NCBI RefSeq assembly: GCF_018739885.1 | Contig: NZ_JADOES010000036.1 | Span: 1-55,194, forward strand | Direction of reading: 5' to 3' | Source of the DNA: Leptothoe spongobia TAU-MAC 1115 | Lineage (GTDB): Bacteria; Cyanobacteriota; Cyanobacteriia; Phormidesmidales; Phormidesmidaceae | Length of the DNA: 55,194 nucleotides | Shown: piece after piece, positions 9,403 through 18,117 of the stretch | Layout: each line of letters begins with the position of its first letter | How positions within the stretch are numbered: position 1 is the stretch's first letter | The notes under the pieces: model-generated | The model's database searches: none | What the model was told of the DNA's origin: nothing | The model's input: only the letters and a program-made list of their open reading frames with translations | Position numbers and translations under genes: made by a program

Positions 9403-11448
9403 TTAAGGGGATGCCGAGTTTTTCAGCAACGCTAGCAAGTCTTCTTCGCTCAAACGTTGAATACCGAGTTTTTCAGCCTTAGCTAGCTTTGATCCGGCAT
9501 CTATACCGACCACAACATAGCTTGTTTTTGAACTAACTGACCCAGTCACTTTACCGCCACATTCCTCAATCTTTGCCTTGGCTTCTTTGCGATTAAGGGT
9601 GGGTAGGGTACCCGTGAGTACAAAGGTTTTTCCCGCCATGGGCAGATCCGTCGGTGCTGCTGCTGGTGGCGGACCTTCTAACTGCACACCCACGGCTCGT
9701 AACCGTTCTATTAGCCGTTGGTTGGTAGCGCTTTGAAACCACTCATGGACCGAATAGGCAATTTCTGGACCAATCCCATAAACGGCCTCAATTTGCTTCG
9801 GATCCGCCACCGTCAAAAGCTTTGCTGTATAGAATTCCTTAGTCAGCAGCTGCGCATTGACAGCGCCCACATGACGAATCCCCAAACCAAATAAAACCCG
9901 TGACCAGGGCTGTGCTTTGGAGGCCTGAATAGCGTCTACCAGTTTCTGCGCTAGCTGCTGTCCCATACGTTCTAGAGGCAGTAAGTCTTCTACGGTCAGC
10001 TCATACAGATCAGCAACAGAATTAACGAGTTTCTGCTCTAGCAACTGCTGTACCCATTTCTCACCTAATCCTGCAATATCCAAGGCCTGACGGCTAGTCC
10101 AGTGAATCAGATCGCCTCGCACAATCGCTGGACAGGACGGATTGATACAACGAGTCACCGCCTCATCGGCTGGCCTGATCAGAGTCTCATTACATTCAGG
10201 ACAGTGGGTTGGCAACTGACAACGTTCAGCCCCCTCTGGCCGCAGGTTCGATAGTACCCGAACCACCTCTGGAATAATTTCCCCGGCCTTGCGAACGATG
10301 ACTGTATCCCCCTTATGGAGATTGAGTTCAGCGATGCGATCGGCATTGTGAAGCGTAGCGCGGGAAACGGTCGTCCCAGCTAGCTGGACTGGTGCGAGTT
10401 CAGCCACGGGGGTAACGGCACCAGTACGGCCAATCTGCACAGACATATTTTTGAGAATGGTTGGCACCTCTTCGGCAGGATATTTAAGCGCGATGGCCCA
10501 GCGAGGAAATTTTTGAGTAAATCCTAAACGCCTCTGTAAAGCCAGGTCATTGAGCTTTACCACGACACCATCGGTCAGATAGGGCAGCTTTGTTCGGGCC
10601 TGGTCCCAATAGTCATAAAACTGGGCAACATCTATCGCTGTAGGGCAAAGTTTACGGTTGGGATTCACCTTAAACCCAAGTTTTTGAAGCGTATTGAGTG
10701 CTCCTTCCTGGGTTTGGGGCACAGACAAACCACCGTCTCCTTCGGGCAAAAGAAGTGTATAGGCAAAAAAGTCCAAACGACGCTGCGCTACAACTCGAGA
10801 ATCCAGTTGTCGTAGGGTGCCGGCTGCGGCATTTCGGGGATTGGCAAAGGGCGCTTCTTCTTTGGATTGACGCTCAGCATTAATCCGATCAAACACATCA
10901 TTGGGGATAAAGGCTTCACCTCTCACTTCTACCCGTGGGGGAGGATTATCGATCTGTAACCTTAGGGGAATCGAGCGAATAGTACGTACATTCTGAGTGA
11001 TGTCTTCTCCGCTAATGCCATCACCTCGGGTTACACCCCTAGTTAGCAAACCGTTTTCATAGGTCAGGGCGAGGGCATTGCCGTCAATTTTGAGTTCAGC
11101 AACGACGGGGGCCTCATTTATATCCGGTGTTTGTCGTTGCCAACGCACTTCCCACTGACGATACTCGTCAATATCAAAGGCATTTTCGAGACTATATAGC
11201 GGAATATTATGCTCCAAGGCAGTGAACTGGCTAGCTGGTCGTTCGCCAACACGCTGGGTAGGACTATCAGGTGTCACTAAAGTCGGGTACTGTTCTTCTA
11301 ACTTCTGTAGCTCACGATAGAGCCGATCGTAAACCTCGTCAGGTAGGTCAGGGGCATCCAGTACATAGTAGGCATAGCTAGCCTTTTGCAGTTGCGATCG
11401 CAACTCCTGAGTCCGCTGTCGCCGATCCGCTGGAACTGTTTCTGCCAT
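9403..11448 (-). CDS. ligA: NAD+-dependent DNA ligase LigA
   Basis: Seals nicks in duplex DNA during replication and repair using NAD+. The 681 residues cover the whole family length. The Ia domain has the NAD-binding YDRLYRELQ region. The adenylation domain has the active-site lysine in ELKIDGNAL near residue 118. An OB fold follows, with IGRTGAVTPVAEL. The Cys4 zinc finger is intact (CPEC...C...C, about 419-440), then helix-hairpin-helix repeats and a C-terminal BRCT domain (about 603-681, AGKTFVLTGTLP). The ATG at 11448 is unambiguous. Nothing suggests truncation or transfer. The gene stands alone, with more than 120 bp on either side. Confidence 0.98.
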   Translation of the reverse strand: MAETVPADRRQRTQELRSQLQKASYAYYVLDAPDLPDEVYDRLYRELQKLEEQYPTLVTPDSPTQRVGERPASQFTALEHNIPLYSLENAFDIDEYRQWEVRWQRQTPDINEAPVVAELKIDGNALALTYENGLLTRGVTRGDGISGEDITQNVRTIRSIPLRLQIDNPPPRVEVRGEAFIPNDVFDRINAERQSKEEAPFANPRNAAAGTLRQLDSRVVAQRRLDFFAYTLLLPEGDGGLSVPQTQEGALNTLQKLGFKVNPNRKLCPTAIDVAQFYDYWDQARTKLPYLTDGVVVKLNDLALQRRLGFTQKFPRWAIALKYPAEEVPTILKNMSVQIGRTGAVTPVAELAPVQLAGTTVSRATLHNADRIAELNLHKGDTVIVRKAGEIIPEVVRVLSNLRPEGAERCQLPTHCPECNETLIRPADEAVTRCINPSCPAIVRGDLIHWTSRQALDIAGLGEKWVQQLLEQKLVNSVADLYELTVEDLLPLERMGQQLAQKLVDAIQASKAQPWSRVLFGLGIRHVGAVNAQLLTKEFYTAKLLTVADPKQIEAVYGIGPEIAYSVHEWFQSATNQRLIERLRAVGVQLEGPPPAAAPTDLPMAGKTFVLTGTLPTLNRKEAKAKIEECGGKVTGSVSSKTSYVVVGIDAGSKLAKAEKLGIQRLSEEDLLALLKNSASP

Positions 11449-11582
11449 AACCGTTGCAAGTACTCAACTAATGGAAAATTCAGCCTAACTGAGCAGGCAC
11501 CCTGAATTCTACCCGAGGAATCCAAAGCTTATTTTCGAATTTTGTCTGCAAGGAAAACTTAACCGTAAAAACTCAAAACTCT

Positions 11583-11705
11583 TTAAGTTGCTGACAGTGC
11601 ATCAACCGCAACCCTTTTAAGCTTGGCCAAATGTTCCGGGGTTTTAAACTCTCTACTCGCATTATGGTGAACCTTGGACTTGACCAAGATCAGTTCTTTG
11701 GGCAT
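11583..11705 (-). CDS. doubtful small ORF in the ligA-MFS gap
   Basis: The 447-bp space between ligA and the MFS gene contains one minus-strand frame. The conservative reading starts at the ATG at 11705 and gives 40 residues, MPKELILVKSKVHHNASREF and a lysine-rich remainder. A longer reading with start at 11798 adds 31 residues of different, more hydrophobic character. No Shine-Dalgarno sequence precedes either start, and I do not recognise the family. The basic, helix-like composition is protein-like rather than random, which is the only reason to list it. It could equally be a chance frame. Nothing else is visible in the gap apart from the MFS promoter region. Confidence 0.25.
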   Translation of the reverse strand: MPKELILVKSKVHHNASREFKTPEHLAKLKRVAVDALSAT

Positions 11706-11895
11706 AAGGGCTGCATGATATAGACGCTTAACGTGGTTTGTGTGATTCACGATGGATAGCAGCCTTGCCATCAGCGCCAAAAAAGAGTTAACCATCACCA
11801 GTCATCAAGTTTGCCTACTTCTATGTCATTCCATAGAAAATCTAACTATTCAAGCAACGCTGTGACAGTAGCAAGCTCACCATTAACTACTCACC

Positions 11896-13104
11896 GTGAC
11901 ACTTTTTCCAAAACTGGATGTCCGCCTCTGGATTCTCGCCGCTGGCCGTCTATTGTCCCAGCTAGGCATAGGTTTCACTCTGTTTTACGCACCATTATTT
12001 TTTGCTGATGATGTGGGCCTATCAGCCACAGCCATTGGTCTAGGTCTAGGCAGCCAGTCTTTATCAGGCATGATCGGCCGATTTGCGGGGGGATCCATGG
12101 CCGATTCGCCACGATGGGGTAGACGACAAACGCTACTCCTATCAGCAGCTATCTCAGCTGTAGCCGATGGCTGCTTTGTCATTACCCATGGGTTTATTGG
12201 CTTTGTTATTGCTAACTTGCTCATGGGCCTAGGCGTGGGGCTTTACTGGCCTGCCACCGAAGCCGTAGTCGCCGATCTGACGACTGATAAGAATCGCAAT
12301 GAGGCCTTTGCCATTGTGCGTCTAGCTGACAGTCTAGGTTTGAGTGCAGGGGTGGTACTTGGTGGTGCAGTGATTGCCGCCTTTCAAGCTTATCGAGTAC
12401 TCTTCGCTCTGGATGGCATTACATTTATCGTGTTTTACGCCATTGTGGCCGTAGCCATTACGGAAACCCTGAGTACACAAATTGCTTCAGAGAATTTTTG
12501 GCAGGGATGGCGAGTGGCGATTTGCGATCGCACTCTCCAAATTTATGTCATTGTCAACTGCCTCTTCACTCTCTATCTCTCCCAAGCCCAAAGCACGTTG
12601 CCCCTTTACCTCAATCGCTTTACCCACCTTGATAACCATGCCGCTGTGGGAGGCATTTTCACCTGGGCTATTGTTTTAACCGCTCTATTTCAGCTACCAG
12701 TAGCTCGCTGGCTGAAGCGATTTAGCCAACCCCATGCCCTCATAATTGCCCTGTTCTTTTGGGCCATTACCTTCTGCAGTACTTGGCTAGTCGGACAACA
12801 GCTCATCAGCCCGATTATATTTGTCCTGATAGGTTTGACAGCGATGGCCCTGGGTACCGTAGCTTACACTCCCATCGCCTCAGCCTTAGTCGTGGACATT
12901 GCCCCTGCTCACTTACGAGGGGTTTATTTATCTGTCAATTCCATGTGTTGGGCCATCGGCTACCTGATTGGCCCTCCTTTAGGGGGATGGGCATTGGATA
13001 ATCGCCTAGCTCATCCCTTTTGGCTGTGGTTACTTTTCAGCACCGTGACTGGGGTGGGAATCTTGTTAATTCTTCAGACACGGCTCCAGCCTAAACATCG
13101 TTAG
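11896..13104 (+). CDS. major facilitator superfamily transporter
   Basis: Twelve-helix inner-membrane carrier of 402 residues. The loop between helices 2 and 3 carries an MFS signature (GGSMADSPRWGRRQTLL, about residues 72-88). A G-rich helix 4 (LLMGLGVGLYWPATEAVVADL) and the helix 5 motif GLSAGVVLGGAV are typical of drug or metabolite exporters. Translation starts at GTG (11896), chosen because the first helix follows at once (RLWILAAGRLLSQLGIGF). The substrate cannot be inferred. The stop codon lies in a 12-bp tandem duplication. Confidence 0.9.
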   Translation: MTLFPKLDVRLWILAAGRLLSQLGIGFTLFYAPLFFADDVGLSATAIGLGLGSQSLSGMIGRFAGGSMADSPRWGRRQTLLLSAAISAVADGCFVITHGFIGFVIANLLMGLGVGLYWPATEAVVADLTTDKNRNEAFAIVRLADSLGLSAGVVLGGAVIAAFQAYRVLFALDGITFIVFYAIVAVAITETLSTQIASENFWQGWRVAICDRTLQIYVIVNCLFTLYLSQAQSTLPLYLNRFTHLDNHAAVGGIFTWAIVLTALFQLPVARWLKRFSQPHALIIALFFWAITFCSTWLVGQQLISPIIFVLIGLTAMALGTVAYTPIASALVVDIAPAHLRGVYLSVNSMCWAIGYLIGPPLGGWALDNRLAHPFWLWLLFSTVTGVGILLILQTRLQPKHR

Positions 13105-13118
13105 CGACATCGTTAGTG
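13095..13118. repeat. 12-bp tandem duplication across a stop codon
   Basis: ACATCGTTAGCG at 13095-13106 is followed directly by ACATCGTTAGTG at 13107-13118. The TAG in the first unit ends the MFS gene, and the second unit is untranslated. Loss of one copy would not change the protein. Confidence 0.8.
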
Positions 13119-13210
13119 TCAGGACCCAAGTGTCATGTCAATTAGAAAACACTCTCAAGGGCTCTAACATCTGTCAGCTATCGTTGCCGCCCTAATCTAA
13201 ATTCAATGCC

Positions 13211-14218
13211 TTAATCCAATTCAATAATGTCTGGGAAAATATTGGGTGAAAACATTTCCCAGAGTGCATCTTGATAGGGCGCGTAAAACAACATCTGGTT
13301 GTGGGTTACATAGTCTTTAAACTCGCGCGCTAGTAGATGTAACATCTGCCTCACCAGTTCCCAATTCACTTTTAGGGTGGGATAGAGCATGACACACAGG
13401 GGAAACAGCTCTTCCTGGATAGAGTCAAACCGTTGCTCTAAAACACAAGTCCAGAGGTAAACCTGAAACATTTCAGCATCGCGAATGCTGGATATCTGTA
13501 CTAAAGGGTTATTTAGCCGATCGGTATAGGAGCAATAATTGGGGTAGAGCTGATTCACCCGAGTAACGACATTCTTGGCAATGGTCGTAATGTGGGGCAA
13601 TAAAGTTTGAATCACCGTTAGGCGTTCATCTCCATAGGAATAATGTGCTGCGGCATTATAAGCACGCTGGAGTGGCATATAAAGGTGATCATCAATCACC
13701 TTAAAATAGGACATCAGAATTTTACGTTCGATACTGGGTGCACTGTCTACCAGAATTTTTCCACAGTAGTGAAACTGCATACTGACAAACCCAATGAGCC
13801 TAGGATCTACAGCGGTATATCGCTGTCGGAGTTTTCCTAACGCTCCCGAAATCTTGACGGATAAACGCTGGGGAGAAATTTCTTTGCCATAGGCTGCCAG
13901 CGCCTTTACGTAGACTGTATGGACATCTTTTGAAACCTTCCACGGATCTATCAGTGTCGCGTTGATACCATGTCGTTGCACTTCATAGGCAAGCAGGGAT
14001 TCGGTTAGATGCCAGGCCTTAGCACTGGCTGTTCTCAACTCTGAAACTAATCGCCTCGCAATGACGATGCGGGGTTTAACCTCAAAACCATTCGCCCAAG
14101 ACTGACTACGAGCCTCCAAGCTTCCCAAATACTTTCTCGCCCAAAGTTCCGCCATTTTAGCTGGTTCAGCTAATGAGGATGGACAATCGGGAGCTTGCCT
14201 CATATCGGGGGTATGCAT
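13211..14218 (-). CDS. conserved-looking protein of unknown function
   Basis: I do not recognise this protein (335 residues from the ATG at 14218; a GTG at 14284 would add 22 poorly structured residues). It is soluble, without signal peptide or membrane segments, and appears almost all alpha-helical. Aromatic and leucine residues are spaced as in helical bundles, for example FPLCVMLYPTLKVNWELV near the end. No catalytic motif stands out, although histidines and tyrosines are frequent. It is divergent from chlP and ends 106 bp from the convergent MFS gene. The good codon usage and long uninterrupted frame make it a real gene. Confidence 0.75.
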   Translation of the reverse strand: MHTPDMRQAPDCPSSLAEPAKMAELWARKYLGSLEARSQSWANGFEVKPRIVIARRLVSELRTASAKAWHLTESLLAYEVQRHGINATLIDPWKVSKDVHTVYVKALAAYGKEISPQRLSVKISGALGKLRQRYTAVDPRLIGFVSMQFHYCGKILVDSAPSIERKILMSYFKVIDDHLYMPLQRAYNAAAHYSYGDERLTVIQTLLPHITTIAKNVVTRVNQLYPNYCSYTDRLNNPLVQISSIRDAEMFQVYLWTCVLEQRFDSIQEELFPLCVMLYPTLKVNWELVRQMLHLLAREFKDYVTHNQMLFYAPYQDALWEMFSPNIFPDIIELD

Positions 14219-14573
14219 GATGCCACTGAAAGAACAACGTCTGGTTACACAGAGGGCGTGATCAGTAGAAAAAATCTGCCTCACCCTTTTTGAAGGATAG
14301 CGCTATACGTATGTTTAACTAGACATCATCTTTACTGTGTAACTAGACGTTATAGTCACTTCTATTGATACAGTGTTGCGAATTTTGACCTCCTAAAAGA
14401 GGCGATAACTCACCCAAAACAGAACGCCCATATGACTGGCGATGGGATCATTTCAATGCGCTCTGCTACAGTCTGTTTCATTTTTGTTACATCCATAGGA
14501 GTGTTTCTTGAGGTCTTAAATCTGCGTGATAGCATACAACTCATAGCTTTTAATCGATTTGGAGAAAAACACC
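14219..14573. promoter_or_regulatory. chlP upstream region with direct repeats and an HLR1-like pair
   Basis: This 355-bp divergent spacer contains TAACTAGACAT (14316-14326) and TAACTAGACGT (14340-14350), direct repeats 24 bp apart. Further down, GTTTCATT (14475-14482) and GTTACATC (14486-14493) resemble two half-sites of the RpaB-binding HLR1 element (consensus K-TTACA-WW twice, 2-nt spacer). Here the spacer is 3 nt and one half-site has a mismatch, so the assignment is weak. A clear -10/-35 pair was not found. Confidence 0.4.
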
Positions 14574-15833
14574 TTGGCACTTCGGGTTGCGGTTGTTGGA
14601 GGCGGTCCGGCAGGCTCTTCTGCTGCTGAGACGTTAGTAAAAGCAGGTATTGAAACCTACTTATTTGAGCGTAAGTTAGACAACGCCAAGCCCTGTGGTG
14701 GCGCGATTCCCCTATGCATGGTTGATGAATTTGATTTGCCCCCTGAGATCATTGACCGCCGCGTACGCAAGATGAAGATGATCTCCCCCTCAAACGTTGA
14801 GGTTAATATCGGCAGTACCCTCAAGGATGATGAGTACATTGGTATGTGCCGTCGTGAGGTGTTGGATGGCTTTTTGCGCGAACGGGCTGAAAAGCTTGGC
14901 ACAAAAGTTATCAACGGTACTGTGCACAAGTTAGAGATGCCTAACAACGACAAGGATCCCTATACCCTGCACTACGCTGATCACTCCAATGGCAAGCTTC
15001 AAGGTGATGCCAAAACACTTCAGGTCGATATGGTGATTGGTGCCGATGGTGCCAACTCCCGCGTAGCTCGGGCCATTGATGCGGGTGATTATAACTATGC
15101 GATCGCATTCCAAGAGCGCATCCGCATTCCCGAGGACAAGATGGCTTACTACGAAGAGCTGGCAGAAATGTACGTCGGCGATGATGTTTCTCCTGACTTC
15201 TACGCTTGGGTATTTCCGAAATATGACCACGTAGCTGTGGGTACTGGCACCATGCGGGTCAACCAAGCCAAAATCAAACAGTTACAAAAAGGTATTCGTG
15301 AACGTGCAGCTAAGCGTCTCGAAGGTGGCGAAATCATTAAGGTAGAAGCTCATCCAATTCCTGAACATCCCAGACCTCGTCGTGTAGTTGGTCGCGTAGC
15401 TCTGGTTGGTGATGCTGCCGGTACCGTAACCAAGTCCTCTGGTGAAGGTATTTATTTCGCTGCTAAGTCTGGCCGCATGTGTGCAGAAACCATTGTTGAA
15501 CTATCCAATAGTGGTGAGCGAGCCCTCACTGAGGCAGAGCTAAAGACTTACATTAAGCGCTGGGACAAGCAGTACGGTATTACTTACCTGGTACTTGATA
15601 TTCTGCAGCGAGTGTTCTATCGGTCTGACGCAACTCGCGAAGCCTTTGTTGAAATGTGTGCTGATATAGACGTTCAGAAGCTCACATTTGACAGCTACCT
15701 ATATAAGACTGTCGTCCCTGCAAATCCCATTACCCAGATGAAGATAACGGCCAAAACCCTTGGTAGTTTGATTCGTGGTAATGCGCTTGCACCAGCTGAG
15801 TACTTCCCTGTTGAGCCGATTATCACTAAGTAG
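14574..15833 (+). CDS. chlP: geranylgeranyl reductase ChlP
   Basis: FAD-dependent reductase that reduces three double bonds of the geranylgeranyl chain, giving phytol for chlorophyll a and tocopherol. The product is 419 residues from the UUG at 14574. The dinucleotide-binding motif VAVVGGGPAGSSAAE opens the protein. FERKLDNAKPCGGAIPLCM follows, and GDAAGTVTKSSGEGIYFA near residue 280 is the second FAD motif. The start is a UUG: GGAG at 14561-14564 sits nine bases before it, and homologues begin with the same ALRVAVVG stretch. An earlier UUG at 14559 lies too far upstream and overlaps the Shine-Dalgarno sequence. The gene is monocistronic with a strong terminator and faces rpaA. Confidence 0.96.
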   Translation: MALRVAVVGGGPAGSSAAETLVKAGIETYLFERKLDNAKPCGGAIPLCMVDEFDLPPEIIDRRVRKMKMISPSNVEVNIGSTLKDDEYIGMCRREVLDGFLRERAEKLGTKVINGTVHKLEMPNNDKDPYTLHYADHSNGKLQGDAKTLQVDMVIGADGANSRVARAIDAGDYNYAIAFQERIRIPEDKMAYYEELAEMYVGDDVSPDFYAWVFPKYDHVAVGTGTMRVNQAKIKQLQKGIRERAAKRLEGGEIIKVEAHPIPEHPRPRRVVGRVALVGDAAGTVTKSSGEGIYFAAKSGRMCAETIVELSNSGERALTEAELKTYIKRWDKQYGITYLVLDILQRVFYRSDATREAFVEMCADIDVQKLTFDSYLYKTVVPANPITQMKITAKTLGSLIRGNALAPAEYFPVEPIITK

Positions 15834-15844
15834 CTCAGGGGGAT

Positions 15845-15878
15845 AGTCTACAGTCATTCAACTTAAACCCTGTAGACT
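15845..15878 (+). other. hairpin directly after chlP
   Basis: AGTCTACAG (15845-15853) pairs with CTGTAGACT (15870-15878) around a 16-nt loop. It lacks a T-run and lies upstream of the real terminator, so it may protect the 3' end of the chlP message. Confidence 0.55.
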
Positions 15879-15894
15879 TTAGCCAAGTAAAATA

Positions 15895-15940
15895 ATCAAA
15901 AAATGCGCGTAGAAGATTCCTTCTACGCGCATTTTTTGAT
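15895..15940 (+). terminator. Rho-independent terminator of chlP
   Basis: A perfect stem of about 21 bp with ATGCGCGTAGAAG as its core, a loop of about four bases, and six Ts at the 3' side. The A-run before the stem makes it work in both directions. Confidence 0.92.
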
Positions 15941-15978
15941 ATCCACACAAAATATACCCCTCGTCATACCCTCGTATA

Positions 15979-16010
15979 TCAAAAAAGGGAGCCCACCGGC
16001 TCCCTTTTGT
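15979..16010 (-). terminator. Rho-independent terminator of rpaA
   Basis: Read on the minus strand, GGGAGCC pairs with GGCTCCC around a four-base loop and is followed by six Ts. It lies about 110 bp beyond the rpaA stop codon. The plus-strand reading has four Ts and could act as a second stop for chlP. Confidence 0.85.
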
Positions 16011-16118
16011 TATCTACTAATGATGATGCTATAGTGCCATACTTCCAAATGTACAGCAGTCTATAAAACCTAAACACTAAAACGCCTTCTCCTAATGCTC
16101 GCTTAAATTGATGTCACC

Positions 16119-16853
16119 CTAGCTAGCTGCGCGATTAGAAAAGACTTGTTCATCCTGAGGCAGCTCCAAGCAGTAACCCGCTCCATAAACGGTCTTAATA
16201 AACTTAGGATGACGTGGATCAGGCTCTAACTTAGTTCGTAGATGGCGAATATGTACACGAATTGTTTCAATATCGTCGTTCGGGTCATAGCCCCAAACTT
16301 CTTTCAAGATTTCACTTGGAGCAACAGTTTGACCATGGCGCTGCAGAAGGCAGTGCAATAACTCAAACTCCAAGTGAGTCAGCTTAACAGTGTGTTCGAA
16401 CCAAATTGCTTCAAACCGCTCAGGCACCAATGTCAACGGGCCATAGCTAAGAATTTCGCTATGTTTTGCAGCCTGGGGAATACGATCAGTACGTCGCAAC
16501 AACGCCCTAACTCGTGCCAACATTTCCTCTAGCTCAAATGGCTTAGTGAGGTAATCATCAGCACCTGCGTTAAACCCATCAACCTTGTCTTGGGTTTGCC
16601 CCAAGGCCGTTAACATCAACACTGGAATATCTGCTGTCCGCTCATCACGGCGAACACGCTGGCAAACGGTAAGGCCGTCCACCTTAGGCAACATTAAGTC
16701 AAGCATGATGAGATCGGGCAGGAGCTGCACAGCTAGTGCTTGGCCCCTAACTCCATCCTCTGCCTGACTAACGTCGTACCCAGCCATTTCTAGGTTAACT
16801 GCCACCAGTTCAGAAATAGCAGGATCATCGTCGATGACAAGTATACGAGGCAT
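16119..16853 (-). CDS. rpaA: OmpR-family response regulator RpaA
   Basis: DNA-binding response regulator of 244 residues, identified as RpaA, the main transcription factor of circadian clock output in cyanobacteria (phosphorylated through SasA; dephosphorylated by CikA). The receiver domain (1-118) has the acidic pocket DDD at 8-10, phospho-acceptor Asp52 in LIMLDLMLP, and the KPF lysine. The winged-helix domain (about 135-235) has LTHLEFELLHCLLQRHGQ, the VWGYDPNDDIETIRVHIRHLR recognition region, and the wing FIKTVYGAGYCLE. The sequence through the RRTDRIPQAAKHSEIL linker matches RpaA rather than RpaB. No kinase gene is adjacent. The ATG at 16853 fits the family start. Confidence 0.92.
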   Translation of the reverse strand: MPRILVIDDDPAISELVAVNLEMAGYDVSQAEDGVRGQALAVQLLPDLIMLDLMLPKVDGLTVCQRVRRDERTADIPVLMLTALGQTQDKVDGFNAGADDYLTKPFELEEMLARVRALLRRTDRIPQAAKHSEILSYGPLTLVPERFEAIWFEHTVKLTHLEFELLHCLLQRHGQTVAPSEILKEVWGYDPNDDIETIRVHIRHLRTKLEPDPRHPKFIKTVYGAGYCLELPQDEQVFSNRAAS

Positions 16854-17250
16854 CTTAAAAACAGAGATGTTTGTTATATGGATTTCTAGAAGCCTAAATG
16901 TAGGCTGCTAAACTTGCTCCCCTCAAAAAATAATAAATTTAAAACGGGAGACAAATTTTATCCCAAATACATAATATCGCTACAATCAGTTACATGATCG
17001 AGACCTTAAGGTTTAATTCACGTTATACCTTTAGACCTAATAACCGTAACAGCCCAGATTGGCATCAAGTTACTTGGCAATAGCCAACAGCTGCAACGAG
17101 ACTAGTTAGAACTTCGAAGGTTATTCCACCCCTAAGAAATTGTTAGAAACGTAAGCCAGTTCATCCTATATAAACCTTGTCCACGTCCAGAACTGTAGTT
17201 TTGCCGTGGGAAAAACTACAGGTTTCAAATTGAACGTGGTTTAGATTAAA
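16854..17250. other. rpaA upstream region, 397 bp
   Basis: AT-rich spacer between rpaA and the tRNA-Asn gene. It must hold the rpaA promoter, although no clear box pair is evident. Its tRNA-proximal part contains one copy of the 60-bp palindromic repeat (17181-17240). No protein-like frame was found. Confidence 0.5.
17181..17240. repeat. dispersed palindromic repeat, copy 1
   Basis: A 60-bp hairpin element. The ends CCACGT and ACGTGG are inverted. The inner arms CTGTAGTTTT and AAAACTACAG pair around a short G-rich loop. The left flank reads AACCTTGTCCAC. Copies at 37202-37260 and (inverted) 54394-54452 share the ends and the GTTTCAA...TTG segment while differing inside. This is the most regular hairpin of the three. 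Confidence 0.75.
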
Positions 17251-17322
17251 CTCCCCAGGTAGGATTCGAACCTACGACCAATCGATTAACAGTCGACCGC
17301 TCTACCACTGAGCTACTGAGGA
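17251..17322 (-). tRNA. trnN: tRNA-Asn (GTT)
   Basis: Complete 72-nt cloverleaf on the minus strand. The acceptor arm TCCTCAG pairs with CTGGGGA (one G-T pair). The D-arm is GCTCAGTGGTAGAGC and the T-arm GTAGGTTCGAATCCTAC. The anticodon loop CTGTTAA gives GTT, asparagine. The discriminator is G, and CCA is not encoded, as is usual in cyanobacteria. Confidence 0.97.
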
Positions 17323-17462
17323 TTATTCAGCTTTATCAATATAGGCAATTTTATAGCAGTTGCGCAAGTGGCTTTTTAATCTTTCCTAGAAAAATCTCAA
17401 AGATAATTCCACATAACGATTGCAACTTCGATCCAGAGACGCTTTAGAGATAGTCCCTAGCC

Positions 17463-18017
17463 TTATGACTCAGTTAAATTAGAGCGCAATCTGGCCAATT
17501 TTGCTTGCGTATCCGGATTCAGGGATTTGGAGAGGAAGCGTTGCTTAGACTGTTTTTGAGGCTTTTGACGATGCTTGACTTTCTGTGCGGAAAGGTTTAC
17601 GTCTGCATTCAATTGAGCGGCTGACATCCACTCAGCTCCATATCCAACCACAGTCAGCTGCTGAGCACGGTCAGATGTGGCCACAATTAATCGTTTTTCA
17701 AACTTGCGAACATCATCACGAAACTTGGCGCAGGAAATTTCTATATAACTGTCAGCAGTTTGGCCAAAGCTGGTGTAATGGATGGCTAAATGCTGTGTAA
17801 ATTTTTCAACGCGGTGAGATTGGCGCTGACCATAGGCGTCGAAAACCAGTAAAGTTTCAAACCCTTGATAGGCACTATAGTTGGCCAGCGTCTCAGCTAA
17901 ACTCACACGGGCCGCATTCAACCCTTGAAAATCTCTCAATTCAATTAAATCTGGCCAAGCACCAATAACGTTATACCCATCGACCAATAAAATTGCTTGC
18001 GAGGGAGAACCGTTCAT
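17463..18017 (-). CDS. NYN-domain (YacP-like) predicted endoribonuclease
   Basis: PIN-like NYN-domain protein of 184 residues, related to the YacP/Rae1 family, whose Bacillus member cleaves mRNA on the ribosome. The first strand has the acidic motif LLVDGYNVIGAW. A second acidic residue lies in TLLVFDAYGQ, and the region SYIEISCAKF...RLIVATSDRAQQ supplies the expected further aspartates. The C-terminal third is lysine/glutamine-rich and would bind RNA. Start at ATG 18017. Target and function in cyanobacteria are unknown. Confidence 0.85.
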   Translation of the reverse strand: MNGSPSQAILLVDGYNVIGAWPDLIELRDFQGLNAARVSLAETLANYSAYQGFETLLVFDAYGQRQSHRVEKFTQHLAIHYTSFGQTADSYIEISCAKFRDDVRKFEKRLIVATSDRAQQLTVVGYGAEWMSAAQLNADVNLSAQKVKHRQKPQKQSKQRFLSKSLNPDTQAKLARLRSNLTES

Positions 18018-18117
18018 CTGCAGGTGCCTGGGTAACTTATAAGCTCAGTCTATGATTCATCTAGCTTAACGTTCGATACCCATGTAACAATCTGTCCTAA
18101 AGATTTTGTCGATAACG

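Noticed and set aside
16119..16853. RpaB (ycf27) as identity for the response regulator
   Set aside because: The receiver start MPRILVIDDDPAISELV and linker RRTDRIPQAAKHSEIL correspond to RpaA; RpaB has a different N-terminus and linker.
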